64,000 bases of DNA. It comes from Bradyrhizobium sp. Ai1a-2. Lineage in GTDB: Bacteria; Pseudomonadota; Alphaproteobacteria; Rhizobiales; Xanthobacteraceae. The position numbers and the translations under genes were made by a program. This document shows, piece by piece, positions 62,905 through 64,000 of the stretch. The notes beneath the pieces were generated by a model. The model was not told the DNA's origin, did not search any database, and worked only from the letters and a program-made list of their open reading frames with translations. Position 1 is the stretch's first letter. Every line of letters starts with the position of its first letter. Location of the stretch: NCBI RefSeq assembly GCF_000426245.1, contig NZ_AUEZ01000028.1:1-64000 (forward strand), read 5' to 3'.

Positions 62905-63054
62905 ATGAAAAGCCTGATCGCCCTGGCCGTCGTTGCCGCATTTGCGCTCGGCCATGCCATCGCCGCGATGCCTGGCGCGGCTGCGTCGATGCGGACCTTT
63001 TCGGCTGCACAATCTTTTTCCGGTCTGGCTGACCAGGAATCCTCGACCCGCTAG
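62905..63054 (+). CDS. Small secreted peptide candidate (49 residues)
   Basis: A short frame on the strand opposite to its neighbours. It starts at ATG 62905, with a GGGGG-containing purine stretch about 7 bases upstream, and encodes a signal-peptide-like N-terminus (KSLIALAVVAAFALGHAIA) followed by a short Ser/Ala-rich tail. Its TAG stop overlaps the end of convergent cmk by three bases. Nothing is recognised about its function, and frames of this size arise by chance, but the site and the signal peptide together make it worth listing. Confidence 0.4.
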   Translation: MKSLIALAVVAAFALGHAIAAMPGAAASMRTFSAAQSFSGLADQESSTR

Positions 63055-63689
63055 GTCAGCCCACGAGCGGCGCGCACCGCCTCGACGATGTCGATCGCGG
63101 CGCGCACGCCCGCCTCGATATCGAGATTGGAATTGTCCAGCATATGCGCATCGGGCGCCGGCTTCAGCGGGGCCACCGGGCGGTTCTTGTCGCGCTCGTC
63201 GCGCTGGAGGATATCGGCCAGCACCGCTGCCTCATCGGCGTCCTCGCCGCGTGCGCGGGCCTCCAGCGTCCGCCGCCGCGCCCGCACGCGCGGATCGGCG
63301 AGGACAAAGATCTTCACATCGGCATTCGGGCAGATCACGGTCCCGATATCGCGGCCGTCAAGCACCGCGCCGGGCGGGTCGATAGCGAACTGGCGCTGAA
63401 AATTGACCAGCGCCTCGCGCACTTTCGGGATCGCCGAGACCACGGACGCGGCATCGCCGATCCGCTGCGTCTTCAACTCGGGATGGCCGAATTTCTCAGG
63501 GTCGAGCTCCATCGCCGCCTTGACCGCGCGCGCCTCATCGGTGAGGCCGGCGCCGGCATCGAGCAATGCCTTCGCCACCGCGCGATAGATCACGCCGGTG
63601 TCGAGATGGCGGTAGCCATAATGCGCGGCGAGCCGTTTTCCGAGCGTGCCTTTGCCGGATGCGGCCGGTCCGTCGATAGCGATGATCAT
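63051..63689 (-). CDS. cmk: Cytidylate kinase
   Basis: Cmk phosphorylates CMP and dCMP. The 212-residue P-loop kinase has IAIDGPAASGKGTLGKRLA at the N-terminus, LDTGVIYRAVA, LDGRDIGTVICPNADVKIF and the lid ILQRDERDKNR. Its ATG overlaps the aroA stop (ATGA). The order aroA-cmk-rpsA is standard in Proteobacteria. Confidence 0.96.
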   Translation of the reverse strand: MIIAIDGPAASGKGTLGKRLAAHYGYRHLDTGVIYRAVAKALLDAGAGLTDEARAVKAAMELDPEKFGHPELKTQRIGDAASVVSAIPKVREALVNFQRQFAIDPPGAVLDGRDIGTVICPNADVKIFVLADPRVRARRRTLEARARGEDADEAAVLADILQRDERDKNRPVAPLKPAPDAHMLDNSNLDIEAGVRAAIDIVEAVRAARGLT

Positions 63690-64000
63690 GACAGCTCCGC
63701 GCCGAGCGAACGCATCATCGGAATGAAATCCGGGAAACTGGTGGCGATGAAGGCGGTGTCGTCGATCGTCACCGGCCGGTCGGCCGCGAGCCCCATCACC
63801 AGCGCCGACATCGCGATACGGTGATCCATATGGGTGGCGACCACGCCGCCGCCGGGCACATGGCCCTTGCCTTCCACGATCAAATCGTCGCCCGAAACCT
63901 CGACCTTGACGCCGTTGACGCGCAGCATGTCGGCGGTGGCTTCGAGACGATCGGATTCCTTGACGCGCAATTCCTGCAGGCCGCGCATGATGGTGGTGCC
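63686..64000 (-). CDS. aroA: 5-enolpyruvylshikimate-3-phosphate synthase, C-terminal part (cut by window edge)
   Basis: The last 104 residues of EPSP synthase, the shikimate-pathway enzyme targeted by glyphosate. The conserved segment ELRVKESDRLEATADML carries the Lys-Glu-Ser-Asp-Arg motif, and THMDHRIAMSALVMGLAA follows. DTAFIATSFPDF precedes the C-terminus. The N-terminal three quarters, including the glyphosate-determining loop, is beyond the window edge. Stop overlaps the cmk start. Confidence 0.94.
   Translation of the reverse strand, partial: GTTIMRGLQELRVKESDRLEATADMLRVNGVKVEVSGDDLIVEGKGHVPGGGVVATHMDHRIAMSALVMGLAADRPVTIDDTAFIATSFPDFIPMMRSLGAELS

Overview
The window is high-GC alphaproteobacterial chromosome, almost entirely housekeeping, and most likely from Bradyrhizobium or a close relative (Nitrobacteraceae). 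This rests on an Irr iron regulator with both heme-binding motifs (GCPWHDV and HHH), a DivL-type kinase with tyrosine in place of the phospho-histidine, conserved Rhizobiales gene blocks, and several families of intergenic palindromic repeats of the kind seen in Bradyrhizobium. The genus is inferred, not proven.

Layout. 1-355: the end of an IS5-type insertion sequence. 467-6262: miaB, phoH-like, ybeY, a CorC-like CBS protein and lnt, a tight + strand cluster. 6522-8994: an XRE regulator, an M20 peptidase and trmB. 9000-10088 (-): a DUF2336 protein. 10208-20930: the translation/RNA operon rimP-nusA-ylxR-infB-rbfA-truB-rpsO-pnp, preceded by a candidate promoter and an intrinsic terminator far upstream of rimP. 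21228-31366: exported superoxide dismutase, GST, the unsaturated fatty acid set fabA-fabB-fabI (-), divergent irr, an SH3 protein, a 2-hydroxyacid dehydrogenase, a divergent LysR/aldo-keto reductase pair and a MoeB/ThiF-like protein. 31546-35671: a secreted protease-like protein that has lost its catalytic His, gamma-glutamyltransferase and mutM. 35862-40114: ubiE-ubiB, then coaBC carrying an N-terminal FitA-like ribbon-helix-helix domain, then dut. 40415-52960: divL, a tsaE-amgK fusion, a PilZ protein, murU, addB-addA and trxA. 53135-64000 (-): aroA (cut by the window edge)-cmk-rpsA-sppA-ihfB-lapA-trpF-trpB-trpA-accD-folC, listed in transcription order.

How the genes fit together. rimP to pnp supplies ribosome maturation, initiation factor, tRNA/rRNA processing and RNA decay. 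amgK plus murU would give direct recycling of N-acetylmuramic acid to UDP-MurNAc, next to a cell-cycle kinase. AddAB repairs double-strand breaks. trpFBA, accD and folC link tryptophan, fatty acid and folate synthesis. ubiE/ubiB serve ubiquinone synthesis.

The most unusual locus is coaBC. An antitoxin-type DNA-binding domain is fused to the CoA biosynthesis enzyme, an inverted repeat resembling a FitA operator lies just upstream, no toxin gene is present, and the decarboxylase half lacks the cysteine found in E. coli Dfp. Other points of interest are an attenuator-like leader before rimP-nusA, a structured rpsA leader using the same promoter motif, a palindromic repeat translated as the C-terminus of TrpF, and seven repeat families whose positions follow gene orientation. 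No tRNA, rRNA, CRISPR array or prophage was found.
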